From contig CAAEDN010000122.1 in assembly GCA_900754615.1 (NCBI GenBank), positions 1 through 30,674 on the forward strand: DNA of 30,674 nt, given 5' to 3'. This DNA comes from an uncultured Holdemanella sp. (GTDB lineage: Bacteria; Bacillota_I; Bacilli_A; Erysipelotrichales; Erysipelotrichaceae). Each line of letters opens with the position of its first letter. Within the stretch, counting starts at the first letter, position 1. The notes beneath the pieces were generated by a model. That model worked only from the letters and a program-made list of their open reading frames with translations, did not search any database and was not told the origin of the DNA. A program made the position numbers and the translations under genes. This document shows positions 7,536 to 16,252 of this stretch, piece after piece.

Positions 7536-7567
7536 AGTATAACAAAATCTAAAATCAAAATCACGTT
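7536..7567 (-). promoter_or_regulatory. tetR promoter with overlapping right inverted-repeat copy
   Basis: On the minus strand GTGATT (forward 7559-7564), a 17-nt spacer and TATACT (forward 7536-7541) form a plausible tetR promoter. The 20-nt repeat (7548-7567) overlaps its -35 and spacer. No good separate rightward promoter for 7589 is visible in this gap. Confidence 0.45.
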
Positions 7568-7588
7568 AAAAAGAGGAGAAAAAAATAT

Positions 7589-9568
7589 ATGAACCAGAAT
7601 TACCCTACTTTATTATCGCCTGCAAAAATTGGAAGTGTTGAACTAAGAAACAGAACAGTAATGGCAGCCATGGGAATGAGCCAGTCCACAAATGGCTTTG
7701 TGAATGATGCAGTTGTGAATCACTATGCAGAAAGAGCCAAAGGTGGAGTTGGTATGATTGTCGTTGAAGTAACATGTGTGGATGCACCACTTGGCTTAAA
7801 TACAGCGAAAATGTTAGTGATTGATGATGATAAATATATTCCAGGAATGACTCGTTTAGCTTGTGCTATTCATGAAGAAGGTGCTAAAGCTGTATTACAA
7901 ATTAGTCACACAGGTCGTGGAGCTCGTCGTAAAATTACAGGACATCAACCTGTAGGACCTAGTGCAGTTGCGATGCCGTATTCATTTATGATGGGTTTAA
8001 GTAATGAAGAGCCTAGAGAATTAACGATTGATGAAATTCATGATATTGAAGAAAAATATGCACAAGCAGCGTTGCGTGCAAAAAAAGCCGGATTTGATGG
8101 AGTGGAAATTCATAGCGTGGGCTACTACATGGGACAACAATTTTTATCATCAACCGCAAATATTAGAACGGATGAATATGGTGGAAATCCAGAGAACAGG
8201 GTTCGCTTCCATTTAAATATTATCCGTCGAATTCGTGAATTATGTGGAGATGATTTTGCGATTATTGTGAAGTTCAGTGCTGTTGAAGCCGGAGAAAATG
8301 CAGGTATCACAATGGAAGATGGAATGTATTATGCCAAACGATTCCAAGATGTTGGTGTAGATGCTTTAGAAGTACTTGCAGGTACTTGGAAAAAAGAAGC
8401 ATCCGCAGAAGATATGCCAACTTCAGCTGCTAAACCATGTCAGGCCGTTGGTCTTTGTCAGGCATTGAAATATGGAATCTACAAAATGACGGGTGCGCCA
8501 GCAACTATCAAAATGATTGGTGGGGGACGTGCTCAAAACCCAGAAGTAGCAGAAAAAGCTTTATCTGAAAATATGTGCGAATTTATCTTTATTGGTCATG
8601 GCTTGATGGCAGATCCTCATTTAGTAAGAAAGATTGCGGAAAATAAAGAAAGAGAAATTCAACCATGTCTAGGATGTGATATGTGTATTAATTCACAGTT
8701 GCAAGATGGAATGGCACTTTGTTGTTCAGTAAATCCAGTGGCTGGCCAAGGCGATAATGACTATACAATTAAACCAGCTGAAAAAAGTAAAAAAGTAGTT
8801 GTCGTTGGTGGTGGAATAGCGGGTGTTGAGGCAGCTCGAATTGCAGCAATGCGAGGACATCAAGTCGACTTATATGAAAAGAGTGATCGAATTGGAGGTC
8901 AATTTAATTTGGCAATTGCACCACCAAATAAAGATAACTTTAAACCCCTTCTTCCTTGGATGGAATATCAATTAGAAAAGAATCATGTAAATGTACATTT
9001 AAATACGGAAGTTACGGAAGAGCAGATTATTGAAATAAATCCAGATGTTGTGATTTGTGCAACAGGTTTAAAACCAGCAAAGCTTCCTATTACTGGATTT
9101 GAACGTGCAGTAAACGCAAAGAATGTTCTTGCAGGAACTAAAACTGGAAAGAATGTTGTCATCATTGGTGGAGGCAGTGTTGGTATTGAAACTGCAGAAT
9201 TAATTGCACAAGAAGGAGATAAAAATATCACAATTATTGAAATGACAGATACAATTGCATTGAATATGGTAAATTGTACAAGAACGGTTGTGTTAGGTCA
9301 TTTAAAAGCGGATGGTGTACAATTCAAAGTGAACAGTATGTGTAAGGAAATTAAAGAAAATACAGTGGTCTACATAGATAAAGAGGGTGTAGAACATGAA
9401 ATTAGTGCAGATACCGTAATTGTTTCAGTTGGAGATATTCCAGATACTACATTATTTGAAAAACTACATGGTAAAGTAGCTGAACTCTACAATATTGGTG
9501 ACAGTAATGGTGGTGGACTAATTTATAAAGCTATGCAAGAGGGTTATCGAGTTGCATTAAAAATTTAG
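7589..9568 (+). CDS. NADH:flavin oxidoreductase, Old Yellow Enzyme family with Fe-S and FAD domains
   Basis: A 659-residue multidomain reductase. Residues 1 to about 345 form the FMN-binding TIM barrel of Old Yellow Enzymes (ISHTGRG active-site His region, QQFLSSTANIRTDEYGGNPENR). A [4Fe-4S] site is formed by C360, C363, C366 and probably C379; the spacing C-x2-C-x2-C-x12-C matches trimethylamine dehydrogenase rather than the x3/x11 spacing of E. coli FadH. The C-terminal part has an FAD dinucleotide fold VVVVGGGIAGVEAAR and an NAD(P) fold VVIIGGGSVGIETAE. Relatives include 2,4-dienoyl-CoA reductases, enoate reductases and BaiCD/BaiH bile-acid enzymes, so the substrate is probably an alpha,beta-unsaturated carbonyl, not identifiable here. 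AGAGGAG precedes the start. The neighbouring TetR gene suggests substrate-induced expression. Confidence 0.9.
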   Translation: MNQNYPTLLSPAKIGSVELRNRTVMAAMGMSQSTNGFVNDAVVNHYAERAKGGVGMIVVEVTCVDAPLGLNTAKMLVIDDDKYIPGMTRLACAIHEEGAKAVLQISHTGRGARRKITGHQPVGPSAVAMPYSFMMGLSNEEPRELTIDEIHDIEEKYAQAALRAKKAGFDGVEIHSVGYYMGQQFLSSTANIRTDEYGGNPENRVRFHLNIIRRIRELCGDDFAIIVKFSAVEAGENAGITMEDGMYYAKRFQDVGVDALEVLAGTWKKEASAEDMPTSAAKPCQAVGLCQALKYGIYKMTGAPATIKMIGGGRAQNPEVAEKALSENMCEFIFIGHGLMADPHLVRKIAENKEREIQPCLGCDMCINSQLQDGMALCCSVNPVAGQGDNDYTIKPAEKSKKVVVVGGGIAGVEAARIAAMRGHQVDLYEKSDRIGGQFNLAIAPPNKDNFKPLLPWMEYQLEKNHVNVHLNTEVTEEQIIEINPDVVICATGLKPAKLPITGFERAVNAKNVLAGTKTGKNVVIIGGGSVGIETAELIAQEGDKNITIIEMTDTIALNMVNCTRTVVLGHLKADGVQFKVNSMCKEIKENTVVYIDKEGVEHEISADTVIVSVGDIPDTTLFEKLHGKVAELYNIGDSNGGGLIYKAMQEGYRVALKI

Positions 9569-9573
9569 TTAAA

Positions 9574-9598
9574 AAAACGAGGCGCATTGCCTCGTTTT
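9574..9598. terminator. Bidirectional terminator between the oxidoreductase and the ABC operon
   Basis: AAAACGAGGC (9574-9583) pairs with GCCTCGTTTT (9589-9598), loop GCATT. Seven A on the left give a seven-U tract on the minus strand, so it serves both convergent transcripts. Confidence 0.85.
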
Positions 9599-9624
9599 GT
9601 TGTCTTATGAGTCGTTATAGCTTT

Positions 9625-10869
9625 TTATTCATGTCTTAAAGCTTCAATTGGATCTAGATTTGCAGCCTTATAGCTAGGAAGTAATCCAAAAATAACACCG
9701 ATTGCCATAGAGAATAATACGGATAACAACATGGCTGGAATACTAATGGATACAGGAGTACCGTTGAATATTGATATTAATTTAGCTAAACCAATACCTG
9801 TTAATACACCTACAATACCTCCAATCGAAGTAAGTACTACTGCTTCTGTTAAGAACTGGAATAGAATGGCTTTTTTTCTAGCACCAATGGCTTTTTTAAG
9901 ACCAATTTCTTTTGTTCTTTCGGTTACAGTTACAAGCATGATGTTCATAACCCCAATACCACCTACAAGTAAAGAAATACCGGCAATCCAGATTAGCATC
10001 GCATTTGTGGATTTAGAAAGATTTTGAATATCTTTAGCCTGCTTTAATAAGTCTTGTGCTTTATATTGAACACTTGAAGAAGAAACATAGGTATTTAAGA
10101 CTTGAGCCGCTTCTTTTCCAACATTAGTCATATTCGAAGTGGCATCCACTTTCAGTAATGCGTTTTGCGGTTCATCAAATTGATAGAAGATTGGCCAAGA
10201 TTCACTTGGAACATATACTTTAGAACCTGTAGACTGATTATATGTATAATAATCATCAATGCTTTCCATTGTAGGTTCAAAAGTTTCTTTATCTGCACAA
10301 ACACCAACGATTGTGAATGGTGTTGAAGAAATTTCAATCGTCTTACCAATTGGATTTTCTTCACCAAATAAAAGTTTTGCGCTTGTTTCATCTAAGACGG
10401 CAACTTGCCTAAATTTCTTGTTGTCATCTTCTGTAATACCTCTTCCTTGTTTGATGGTGAGTCCAGCAATTGAGAAGTAGTCTTGATTCACACCCATTAT
10501 ATATCCACCGTCTAAAGATGTATTATTGCGGAAGATGGCTTGATAACTTTGCCTAGAACGATACAGTGTAGCACCTTCTACGTGATCAATGTTTTTTAAG
10601 GATTCAAGTGTGTCTTTTGAAACGGTTGGAACTCCATTAGGAATACCAGAATCAAAAGAGTATTCCCAATCTTCTTGATACAAAGCTACTTTTACTGTGT
10701 TATTTCCGGAACCAATTAGATTCTTTTCAATTTGATCATTTGTTCCCTTAATTGTAGAAACAATCGCAATGATAGAGGCAATCCCGATAATGATTCCAAG
10801 CATTGTTAAGAATGATCGCATTTTATGCGCAAAAATACCTCGAAATGATAATCTTATGTTTTCAATCAT
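9625..10869 (-). CDS. MacB/FtsX-type ABC transporter permease
   Basis: A 414-residue permease. An N-terminal membrane helix (MRSFLTMLGIIIGIASIIAIVSTI) is followed by a large extracellular MacB_PCD-type domain (about residues 45-275). The C-terminal FtsX domain has three membrane helices: AMLIWIAGISLLVGGIGVMNIMLVTVTERTKEIG, AVVLTSIGGIVGVLTGIGLA and MLLSVLFSMAIGVIFGLLPS. It closes with the typical YKAANLDPIEALRHE. The family extrudes peptides, lipids or drugs by a mechanotransmission mechanism rather than a substrate channel. It is the last gene of a four-gene leftward operon; its ATG overlaps the stop of the preceding adaptor (ATGA). It pairs with the ATPase at 12617-13303. Confidence 0.92.
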   Translation of the reverse strand: MIENIRLSFRGIFAHKMRSFLTMLGIIIGIASIIAIVSTIKGTNDQIEKNLIGSGNNTVKVALYQEDWEYSFDSGIPNGVPTVSKDTLESLKNIDHVEGATLYRSRQSYQAIFRNNTSLDGGYIMGVNQDYFSIAGLTIKQGRGITEDDNKKFRQVAVLDETSAKLLFGEENPIGKTIEISSTPFTIVGVCADKETFEPTMESIDDYYTYNQSTGSKVYVPSESWPIFYQFDEPQNALLKVDATSNMTNVGKEAAQVLNTYVSSSSVQYKAQDLLKQAKDIQNLSKSTNAMLIWIAGISLLVGGIGVMNIMLVTVTERTKEIGLKKAIGARKKAILFQFLTEAVVLTSIGGIVGVLTGIGLAKLISIFNGTPVSISIPAMLLSVLFSMAIGVIFGLLPSYKAANLDPIEALRHE

Positions 10870-12620
10870 GATGCATCCTCCGAAGATTTATGGGTCTTAA
10901 CGCCTTCTTTTGCGTTTTTACTATACGCAAACGCAATATAATCTGTGTCTGAAAGTCCATCTTTGATTTCCATTGTATCGCCCCATACGATTTTTCCAAC
11001 GGTCACATACTGCTTTTTCAATTTACCATGAACATCTTTTAGCACATAGTACTTATTTCCTTCTTGTTTGACATAAGCCTTAGAAAGCCAAATTGAACTA
11101 GTTGTATCTGTATTTGAATGGAAGGTTAATTCTAAATATTCACCGACCGCAACATTTGAGGCATCTTTGGCATAGGCTTCAAAACCATAATAACTCACAT
11201 TTGGATTTCCCGAACCATTATAGTTGCTGCTAGAAGAAGGAACTGTATCTATACTTTGGATTTTGGCATCAAATGTTTCCCCATTTGTCCAGCAATAAGC
11301 TGAAATGGTATCGCCAACTTTGATTTGGCTTAACATCAATTCACTAATGCTTCCTTTAATATAAGTTCCTTGGCCTGTTGCCACTTCTAAAAAGGCACTG
11401 CCATCTTGAATAGGATTTGATAGATCTTTTATATTACGCACAATACCACTGCGCTTTGCACGAACGATGCCGTCATTTAATAAAGCTTTATTTTCACTTA
11501 ATGAAAGCTTTGCCTTTCTTAAATCTAAATCTAACGTCTTCAATTCCTGCTTCTTATCACGAATGGCTTTCGCAAGTTCTATTTCTGTATAACCTGATGT
11601 ATTATTTGGATTCGGATTTTGTTCGTTCTCTATATACTTTTGTTCTTCTTTCGTATGTGAAATCACCGAATACATATCGCCTTCATTCATAGATTGTTTA
11701 GTGGCAAACTTGTCACAACGAACAAGCCATGAAGAACTGATTTCACCATCATTTGTATACGCATCAAATCGAAAATAAGAATTTAGATTCTTATTGTCTA
11801 AAAATAGTTTTCCATACACAAATCCCTGGTCTTCACTTAACTTAAACACATAAGGATTCTTTTTGGTTCCAACTGTAGAAATGTCTTCATAAGGAACCTT
11901 TTGTTTGTCACTATAATACTCTACAACATCCTTTGAATCATACGCATTGTTTGAACCATCTGTATATGTATATTCAATCCAATACCAACATGTATTATCT
12001 GATGTTTTTTTTATTCTTTCTTCTTTCCATGCATTCGCATCTTCTTTAGGTCCTTTTTCAGGTGCTTCACTTTCTGTATTTGTATAGTAGATTTTATAGT
12101 CTGTAAAATTCTTTTCAGCTTGTGATAAAGATAGAATATAAGGATATAATCCATTTCCATCTTTTGTAGGAACACTAGGCAATGGTGCAGGTGTAGGATC
12201 TTGAATTTCTGGTTCTTCAACAACATCTGGAATAGGCGTTGTATTTAATAATTTTTTTAATTCATGCTCGGCAAGTGTAATTGCATTTTGTGCTTTTTCC
12301 ACTTCCAATTGACTTGTATCCACTGCACTTTGAAGTGTAGTTAAATCATAAGATAACAATGGATCTCCTACACTTACTTGTTGCCCTTCTTTGACAAAGA
12401 CTTGTGTGATTGTTTTAGAAGAATCATATAAAACGGATTGCGTATCACTATTGGATACAAGACCTGTTGAAGTGGATGGATTATCCCAATAGCCTGTATT
12501 TAAGCTGGATACAGAATGAACCTCAATCGTATTGGATGAGCCTAAGTAAAACTTAATTCCAACTAAGGTAAATGCACATACAGAAGTAATAATAATTCCT
12601 TTTTTTATAGAAGGCTTCAT
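10866..12620 (-). CDS. HlyD/MacA-like adaptor with about 215-residue insertion
   Basis: A 584-residue membrane-anchored adaptor. An N-terminal membrane helix (GIIITSVCAFTLVGIKFYLG) is followed by the first half of the lipoyl/barrel domain (ITQVFVKEGQQVSVGDPLLSYD). The first coiled-coil arm covers residues 92-126. A proline-rich linker (IPDVVEEPEIQDPTPAPLP) and an aromatic-rich insertion reach to about 343. The second arm covers 344-382, then the matching lipoyl half (GIVRAKRSGIVRNI) and beta-barrel and membrane-proximal domains follow. The insertion sits at the tip of the helical hairpin, where Gram-negative relatives touch TolC. It contains two roughly similar pieces, YPYILSLSQ and NPYVFKLSED. 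Start and stop overlap neighbours by 4 nt each (ATGA), so translation is coupled. It is one of two adaptors in the operon. Confidence 0.85.
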   Translation of the reverse strand: MKPSIKKGIIITSVCAFTLVGIKFYLGSSNTIEVHSVSSLNTGYWDNPSTSTGLVSNSDTQSVLYDSSKTITQVFVKEGQQVSVGDPLLSYDLTTLQSAVDTSQLEVEKAQNAITLAEHELKKLLNTTPIPDVVEEPEIQDPTPAPLPSVPTKDGNGLYPYILSLSQAEKNFTDYKIYYTNTESEAPEKGPKEDANAWKEERIKKTSDNTCWYWIEYTYTDGSNNAYDSKDVVEYYSDKQKVPYEDISTVGTKKNPYVFKLSEDQGFVYGKLFLDNKNLNSYFRFDAYTNDGEISSSWLVRCDKFATKQSMNEGDMYSVISHTKEEQKYIENEQNPNPNNTSGYTEIELAKAIRDKKQELKTLDLDLRKAKLSLSENKALLNDGIVRAKRSGIVRNIKDLSNPIQDGSAFLEVATGQGTYIKGSISELMLSQIKVGDTISAYCWTNGETFDAKIQSIDTVPSSSSNYNGSGNPNVSYYGFEAYAKDASNVAVGEYLELTFHSNTDTTSSIWLSKAYVKQEGNKYYVLKDVHGKLKKQYVTVGKIVWGDTMEIKDGLSDTDYIAFAYSKNAKEGVKTHKSSEDAS

Positions 12621-13303
12621 ACTGTACCTCCTTGTTTATTTTCAATGATTTCTCCATCAATGATATGAAGGATTTTTTTGGCATGACTTGCCACATTGGC
12701 ATCATGCGTAATCATAATGATTGTCACACCCTCATCATTTAAGGATTTAAATAATTCCATAACTTGTTTTCCACTCACCTGATCAAGTGCGCCTGTAGGC
12801 TCATCGGCAAGTAGAATTCTAGGATGATTGATAAGGGCACGGGCAATCGCAACACGTTGTTTTTGTCCACCGGACAATTGGCTTGGTTTAAAAGTTGTAC
12901 GATCTGCTAAACCAACTTTACTTAATGCAACATTAGCCCTATGGTTTCTTTCTTCTTTATGAATTCCTGCATATATTAAGGGTAAAGCTACATTTTCTTG
13001 GGCGGTTTCAGAACTTAATAAATTGAAGTTTTGAAAGACAAAACCGATTTTATTTAATCTTAAATCACTTAATGCATCATCATTCATTTCAGAAATATCT
13101 TCATCTTCAAATAGGTATGTACCCGTACTTGCTCGATCTAAAAATCCAATGATATTCATAAGTGTTGTTTTACCTGAGCCGCTTGGTCCCATAATCGCAA
13201 CATAGTCGCCTTGTACGACTTCAAGACTAACATCTTTTAAAACAGGAACAATCAATGGTTCTTTTCCATAATTTTTATAAATGTTTTTAAGATTTAGAAG
13301 CAT
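12617..13303 (-). CDS. MacB/LolD-type ABC transporter ATP-binding protein
   Basis: An ATPase of about 228 residues. It has Walker A GPSGSGKTTL, a Q-loop in GFVFQNFNLL, ABC signature LSGGQKQR, Walker B ILLADEP and switch histidine in MITHD, so all catalytic elements are present. The sequence order and FDxNLL pattern place it in the MacB/LolD group that powers FtsX-like permeases. The frame opens at 13315 (MVMRM), but ATG 13303 has GGATGGTG at a suitable distance and begins directly with LLNLKNIYKNYG, so I prefer it. The gene start lies inside the upstream adaptor gene (17-29 nt overlap), and its stop overlaps the second adaptor by 4 nt. Confidence 0.92.
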   Translation of the reverse strand: MLLNLKNIYKNYGKEPLIVPVLKDVSLEVVQGDYVAIMGPSGSGKTTLMNIIGFLDRASTGTYLFEDEDISEMNDDALSDLRLNKIGFVFQNFNLLSSETAQENVALPLIYAGIHKEERNHRANVALSKVGLADRTTFKPSQLSGGQKQRVAIARALINHPRILLADEPTGALDQVSGKQVMELFKSLNDEGVTIIMITHDANVASHAKKILHIIDGEIIENKQGGTV

Positions 13304-14456
13304 TCGCATCACCATCCGTTTCCGTTTGATATTCCGTCGTTGTCTTCATTCCTTCTGAATAAGAATCATCAGCCCAGGCAATATAGTCATCCTCACTTAG
13401 TCCTGATTTGATTTTTGTGGTAAATGTTTCTTTATCCGTTTTGCCAAGTTCTACTTTTCTTTTCTTTAATTTACCTTTTTCAGAAACCCATACATATGAA
13501 TTGCCATTTTCATCCGAAACAATAAAACTCGCATCTAACCAAATTCCTTTTTTCTTTGTGGATTGTCCATTATCCACTTCAATGTAGACGTGTTGTCCAA
13601 GTTTTAAGCCTTTATTATTGTCTAAAGTGACATAGAAAGGATATTTGGATGCAGATTCATTTGAATCATTTCCATAAAAGTTATTGTTGGAATTGGATTG
13701 AGGGTCTGTTTCCACTTTGGTAACTGTACCTTTATAAACTTGATTTTCATTTATACGACTTCTTACAATAACATTTGTTCCTTCAGAAATAGATCCCATT
13801 TCACTAATAGAGCCTTTTACTCTAAAATCTGAAGTTTGCGTAATGGATACTAACGGTTTTTGATTTCCATTTTCATCCGTTCCACCATCTCTATTGACTT
13901 CTTTAATAATTCCATCAATTGTCGAAAGAACGGTCGAATTTTCGATTTGTTTATTTAACTGATCGATTTCAGTCTGTGTGGCTTTGATTGTATTTTGAGC
14001 CTGGCGAATCGCATAACTCGCATCGTTGATTCGAGCTTGAATCTCAACTTTATCTGCACCCCTATTAAGTTCAGCCTTATAATCTTCAATTGTATTATTT
14101 TGGGCAGCAATTTCATTGTTTTGAGCTTCGATATCTAGTTTTTTTTGGGCAATTGAATTGGATGCTTCTGTCGTATCATAAGAAAATAATTTTTGTCCTT
14201 TACTTACTTTTTGACCAGCTTCAACATACATTTCAGTAATGGATTTATTTCCATCAGAATTGATATCTACAGTTTCTGAGGATTCTACTACACCTGAATA
14301 GCGGTTTTCCGTATAAGAAGAACCAATGACTGAGGATACCCTTTGAACGTAGATGTTTCCATTGTTGGATCCTTTTGGAAATAAAAAATAAATGCCAATA
14401 AGGGCAATTAAAATGCATAGTGAGATTAAAATTATAATTTTAGTCTTTTTGTTCAT
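13287..14456 (-). CDS. HlyD/MacA-like membrane-fusion adaptor
   Basis: A 389-residue adaptor and the first gene of the leftward ABC export operon. It has an N-terminal membrane helix (IIILISLCILIALIGIYFLF), a first lipoyl half (KSITEMYVEAGQKVSKGQKLFSYD) and a continuous coiled-coil hairpin at about residues 92-168 (SIAQKKLDIEAQNNEIAAQNN … QTEIDQLNKQIENS). The second lipoyl half is STIDGIIKEVNRDGG, followed by a beta barrel. It lacks the big insertion of its partner at 10866-12620. AGGAGA precedes the ATG. In Gram-positives such adaptors sit outside the membrane and shape substrate release by the MacB-type permease. Confidence 0.88.
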   Translation of the reverse strand: MNKKTKIIILISLCILIALIGIYFLFPKGSNNGNIYVQRVSSVIGSSYTENRYSGVVESSETVDINSDGNKSITEMYVEAGQKVSKGQKLFSYDTTEASNSIAQKKLDIEAQNNEIAAQNNTIEDYKAELNRGADKVEIQARINDASYAIRQAQNTIKATQTEIDQLNKQIENSTVLSTIDGIIKEVNRDGGTDENGNQKPLVSITQTSDFRVKGSISEMGSISEGTNVIVRSRINENQVYKGTVTKVETDPQSNSNNNFYGNDSNESASKYPFYVTLDNNKGLKLGQHVYIEVDNGQSTKKKGIWLDASFIVSDENGNSYVWVSEKGKLKKRKVELGKTDKETFTTKIKSGLSEDDYIAWADDSYSEGMKTTTEYQTETDGDANASKS

Positions 14457-14487
14457 AGTATTCTCCTGATTTATTATCGTTATATAT

Positions 14488-14533
14488 TCAGTATATCAAA
14501 TACTGATATAGAAAAATCCTTAATAATCCTTAA
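14488..14533 (-). promoter_or_regulatory. Control region of the ABC export operon
   Basis: On the minus strand TATACT (forward 14490-14495) is a good -10, inside the perfect dyad TCAGTAT-ATCAA-ATACTGA (14488-14506). About 20 bp upstream are two direct repeats AATCCTTAA (14515-14523 and 14525-14533; TTAAGGATT read leftward), exactly 10 bp apart. One helical turn spacing next to a poor -35 is typical of response-regulator activation. No such regulator is encoded in the window. Confidence 0.5.
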
Positions 14534-14537
14534 ATTA

Positions 14538-14546
14538 TGGTATACT
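14538..14546 (+). promoter_or_regulatory. Extended -10 promoter of the SulP gene
   Basis: TGG-TATACT forms an extended -10 about 35 nt upstream of ATG 14581, with no recognisable -35. The ribosome site is AGAGAGGG at 14563-14570. Confidence 0.5.
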
Positions 14547-14580
14547 TTAAAGGTTGTTAAAAAGAGAGGGATATTAACAA

Positions 14581-16230
14581 ATGAATTCACTAAAACCGAT
14601 GTTACTTTCATCACTGAAAAGCTATGATAAGTCTCAGTTTGTCAAAGACGTGACAGCCGGAATTATTGTCGCTATTATCGCATTACCATTATCGATTGCC
14701 TTAGCACTTGCTTCAGGTGTGGGACCGGAAGCCGGTATATTTACTGCAATCGTAGCTGGTTTTGTCATTTCAGCACTAGGCGGAAGCAGTGTACAAATTG
14801 CAGGACCGACTGCTGCATTTGCGACTATTGTTGCAGGAATTGTAGCCCATGATGGAATGAATGGCCTTATTGTTGCCACGATTTTTGCGGGTATTTTTTT
14901 GATTTTGATGGGTCTATGTCATTTTGGAAGTCTAATCAAGTTTATTCCATTTACCATTACGACAGGTTTTACTTCGGGTATTGCCGTTACGATTGTGATT
15001 GGACAATTAAAAGATTTTTTTGGATTAACCTATCCAATAGGAGTAAAGCCTATTGAGACGGTTGAAAAATTTGAGGCTGTGATTAATAATTTTTCTACAA
15101 TCAATATGGATGCCGTGATTGTAGGTGTGGTATCTTTAGTTATCTTGATTATTGCTCCATATATCTTTAAAAGAATTCCAGGCTCACTTTTAGCCGTTAT
15201 TGCAGGAATTTTGATGGTTCAATTCTTGCCTTTAAAGGTAAATACAATTGGAAATCTTTATACAATCAGTAATGCATTACCCACTTTACATTTTCCGAGC
15301 TTATCATTAAATATGATTCAAAATGCATTACCGAATGCATTAACCATAGCCGTGTTGGCTGCCATTGAATCATTACTTTCTTGTGTTGTTGCCGATGGCA
15401 TGATTAACGGTAAACATCGTTCGGATATGGAACTTGTTGCGCAGGGTGCTGGAAATATCGCATCCGCTTTATTTGGAGGAATTCCTGCAACAGGTGCTAT
15501 CGCTAGAACAGCTGCCAATATTAAAAATGGAGGAAGAACACCAATTGCCGGTATGGTTCACTCCATCACATTAGTCATTGTATTAGTTGTTTTAATGCCA
15601 TATGCCGGAATGATTCCGATGCCTACAATTGCGGCTATTCTATTTATTGTCGCATACAATATGTGCCAATGGCGTACCTTTGTGAACTTAGTTAAAACAG
15701 CACCTAAGAGTGATATTATTGTTTTAGTCACTTCATTTGTGCTAACTGCAATCTTTGATTTGGTTGTAGCCATTGAAGTGGGTATGGTACTCGCATGTTT
15801 ATTATTTATTAAACGTATGAGTGAAGAAACAAAAGTCAATGGATGGACATATGTAGATGATGATACACCGGATGTAGATGAACATCTTCAAAAGCTTCCA
15901 CTTCAGATTCGTGTATATGAAATTTCAGGACCTTTATTCTTTGGTGCTGCTAGTGTAATTGAAGAAATTGCCGTCAAAGATTTTACAAATTGTCTAGTTC
16001 TTCGTATGCGCAGTGTTCCTGCATTAGATAGTACGGCACTAAACGCATTAAAAGATTTAGTTCAGGTTTGTGAATCAAAAGGAATCACGATTGTGTTCTC
16101 ACATGTGAATGATCAACCAATGAAGGTCATGGAAAAGGCAGGTTTCATTGAATTGGTTGGAAAAGAAAATTTCCAGCCTAGTATCAGTGCTGCACTTGAT
16201 CGTGCTGAAGAAATTATTCATAGTAAATAA
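14581..16230 (+). CDS. SulP/SLC26-family anion transporter with STAS domain
   Basis: A 549-residue membrane protein. The N-terminal about 410 residues are a multi-helix transporter core with the SulP signature region AGIIVAIIALPLSIALALASGVGPEAGIFTAIVAGFV and QIAGPTAAFATIVAGIV. The final about 115 residues are a cytoplasmic STAS domain with the phosphorylatable-type serine in VPALDSTALNAL. Family members carry sulfate, bicarbonate or dicarboxylates, and the sequence does not fix the substrate. It is transcribed divergently from the ABC operon across a 124-bp control region and ends at a terminator shared with the convergent XRE gene. It appears to be a single-gene unit. Confidence 0.93.
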   Translation: MNSLKPMLLSSLKSYDKSQFVKDVTAGIIVAIIALPLSIALALASGVGPEAGIFTAIVAGFVISALGGSSVQIAGPTAAFATIVAGIVAHDGMNGLIVATIFAGIFLILMGLCHFGSLIKFIPFTITTGFTSGIAVTIVIGQLKDFFGLTYPIGVKPIETVEKFEAVINNFSTINMDAVIVGVVSLVILIIAPYIFKRIPGSLLAVIAGILMVQFLPLKVNTIGNLYTISNALPTLHFPSLSLNMIQNALPNALTIAVLAAIESLLSCVVADGMINGKHRSDMELVAQGAGNIASALFGGIPATGAIARTAANIKNGGRTPIAGMVHSITLVIVLVVLMPYAGMIPMPTIAAILFIVAYNMCQWRTFVNLVKTAPKSDIIVLVTSFVLTAIFDLVVAIEVGMVLACLLFIKRMSEETKVNGWTYVDDDTPDVDEHLQKLPLQIRVYEISGPLFFGAASVIEEIAVKDFTNCLVLRMRSVPALDSTALNALKDLVQVCESKGITIVFSHVNDQPMKVMEKAGFIELVGKENFQPSISAALDRAEEIIHSK

Positions 16231-16252
16231 AAAAAACGCGTTTGCGTTTTTT
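16231..16252. terminator. Bidirectional terminator between the SulP and XRE genes
   Basis: AAAAAACGC (16231-16239) pairs with GCGTTTTTT (16244-16252), loop GTTT. The A- and T-runs on both sides let it serve both convergent genes. The stop codon of the leftward gene overlaps its edge. Confidence 0.85.

Noticed and set aside
10152..12226. Additional open frames overlapping the ABC permease and adaptor genes on both strands
   Set aside because: They are out-of-frame shadows with low-complexity composition, no ribosome sites and no recognisable domains.
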